This document shows, piece by piece, positions 63,602 to 64,000 of a stretch of 64,000 bases of DNA. The stretch is from Pseudomonas sp. Bc-h. GTDB lineage: Bacteria > Pseudomonadota > Gammaproteobacteria > Pseudomonadales > Pseudomonadaceae. The notes under the pieces were generated by a model. It had not been told where the DNA came from, ran no database searches, and was given only the letters and a program-made list of their open reading frames with translations. The position numbers were made by a program, and so were the translations under genes. The DNA lies in NCBI RefSeq assembly GCF_002080045.1, contig NZ_MUIN01000006.1:83387-147386 (forward strand). Reading direction: 5' to 3'. Position 1 is the stretch's first letter. Every line of letters begins with the position of its first letter.

Positions 63602-64000
63602 TCCGCCGCCGTCTTCTTTGCCGGGCCCAGCACGATTGCCAGATGGCGCAGGTCCTCGATTTCCACGCTGAAACTCTTGCCTGAAGGGCTTTGAGCCAAT
63701 GTGCCCAAGGCAAACACGGTAAAGAAACGCACCTCGTCTGCATGGCTCAGCAACTCGCTGATGTAGCGGCTTGAGCGATAGGCCTGCATTTGCGCGGGAG
63801 AGACGTACAGCGTTACCAGCTTGCCCTGCAGGCGATCGAAGAACTTGAACTTGAACCCCGTGCCGTAGCGTTCCACCAGGCCGCCACCGTAGAGCACGCG
63901 TCGATCGTCGCTCACTTGCGCGAACTTGATGTGGCGAAAGTAGGAGCGCAGCGACACTTCGCCTTGGCCCGGGATCCGCAGCGTCAGCAAAGCGAACTCT
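63598..64000 (-). CDS. Unknown protein, cut by the right edge
   Basis: A minus-strand reading frame that runs off the window: codons continue to position 64000 before the first possible start (TTG at 63990), so the true start lies outside. The visible 134 residues are beta-strand-rich ([79 protein letters not shown]). I do not recognise a family. The end overlaps the CatB-type gene stop by four bases, tail to tail. A glycan-related role is suggested only by its neighbours. Confidence 0.6.
   Translation of the reverse strand, partial: EFALLTLRIPGQGEVSLRSYFRHIKFAQVSDDRRVLYGGGLVERYGTGFKFKFFDRLQGKLVTLYVSPAQMQAYRSSRYISELLSHADEVRFFTVFALGTLAQSPSGKSFSVEIEDLRHLAIVLGPAKKTAAD

Overview
The window reads as a stretch of Pseudomonas chromosome, most likely from the fluorescens/syringae side of the genus. 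The evidence is protein family content, high GC, REP-type palindromes between genes, and gene blocks known from other pseudomonads (gatCAB next to mreBCD-maf-rng-yhdP-nit-tldD-yjgA-pmbA, then fagA-fumC-orfX-sodA). There are 58 protein genes. One is cut by the right edge. I see no tRNA, rRNA, CRISPR array, insertion sequence, prophage or toxin-antitoxin module, so this is mainly core genome with a few accessory loci.

Layout. 0.1-3.9 kb: an alpha/beta hydrolase overlapping a DUF3182 gene, a small basic Rho-N/SAP-like protein, a low-affinity iron permease family protein and a TatD hydrolase. 3.9-10.8 kb: the fructose PTS, with cra divergent from fruB-fruK-fruA and a Cra-type operator between them. 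10.9-15.2 kb: a Tat-exported PhoD phosphatase, an AEC transporter, a sodium/calcium-type antiporter and an RlpA-like lipoprotein. 15.3-18.5 kb: gatC-gatA-gatB on the minus strand. 18.7-32.3 kb: a long plus-strand run for cell shape and envelope (mreB, mreC, mreD, maf, rng, yhdP, a nitrilase-family gene, tldD, pmbA), with yjgA reversed inside it. 32.5-36.9 kb: an iron-starvation operon (fagA-fumC-orfX-sodA) behind a Fur box, then a ZIP transporter and a YjdM/PhnA-type protein.

37.0-43.4 kb holds a minus-strand efflux operon: membrane fusion protein, RND pump, CopR/CzcR-type response regulator and its sensor kinase. 43.7-50.2 kb is a chaperone-usher fimbrial locus (major pilin, chaperone, usher, second chaperone, tip subunit) preceded by a pilin-like protein of only 109 residues. 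50.3-54.2 kb has small genes: a GlxA-type regulator, a YkgJ-type cysteine cluster protein, a secreted small protein, an acetyltransferase and a CheV-like protein. 54.3-55.7 kb is hmp (nitric oxide detoxification) behind three NorR-type sites and a sigma-54 promoter. Then come dsbB, cyoABCDE (cytochrome bo3 oxidase and its heme O synthase), and a small glycan group (GT2 glycosyltransferase, CatB-type acetyltransferase, unknown edge gene).

Several blocks share themes. Iron and oxidative stress link the Fur-controlled fumC/sodA operon. Nitric oxide and oxygen handling link hmp, dsbB and cyo. Envelope assembly links mre, yhdP, rlpA, the fimbriae and the glycan genes.

The most unusual observations are two genes that appear to start at ATT (mreC and the antiporter), the mini-pilin before the fimbrial operon, the complete NorR/IHF/sigma-54 layout at hmp without norR next to it, and a TATATATA-centred inverted repeat between hmp and dsbB. 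I did not find a clearly new multi-gene system. All calls come from reading the sequence; no database search was run.
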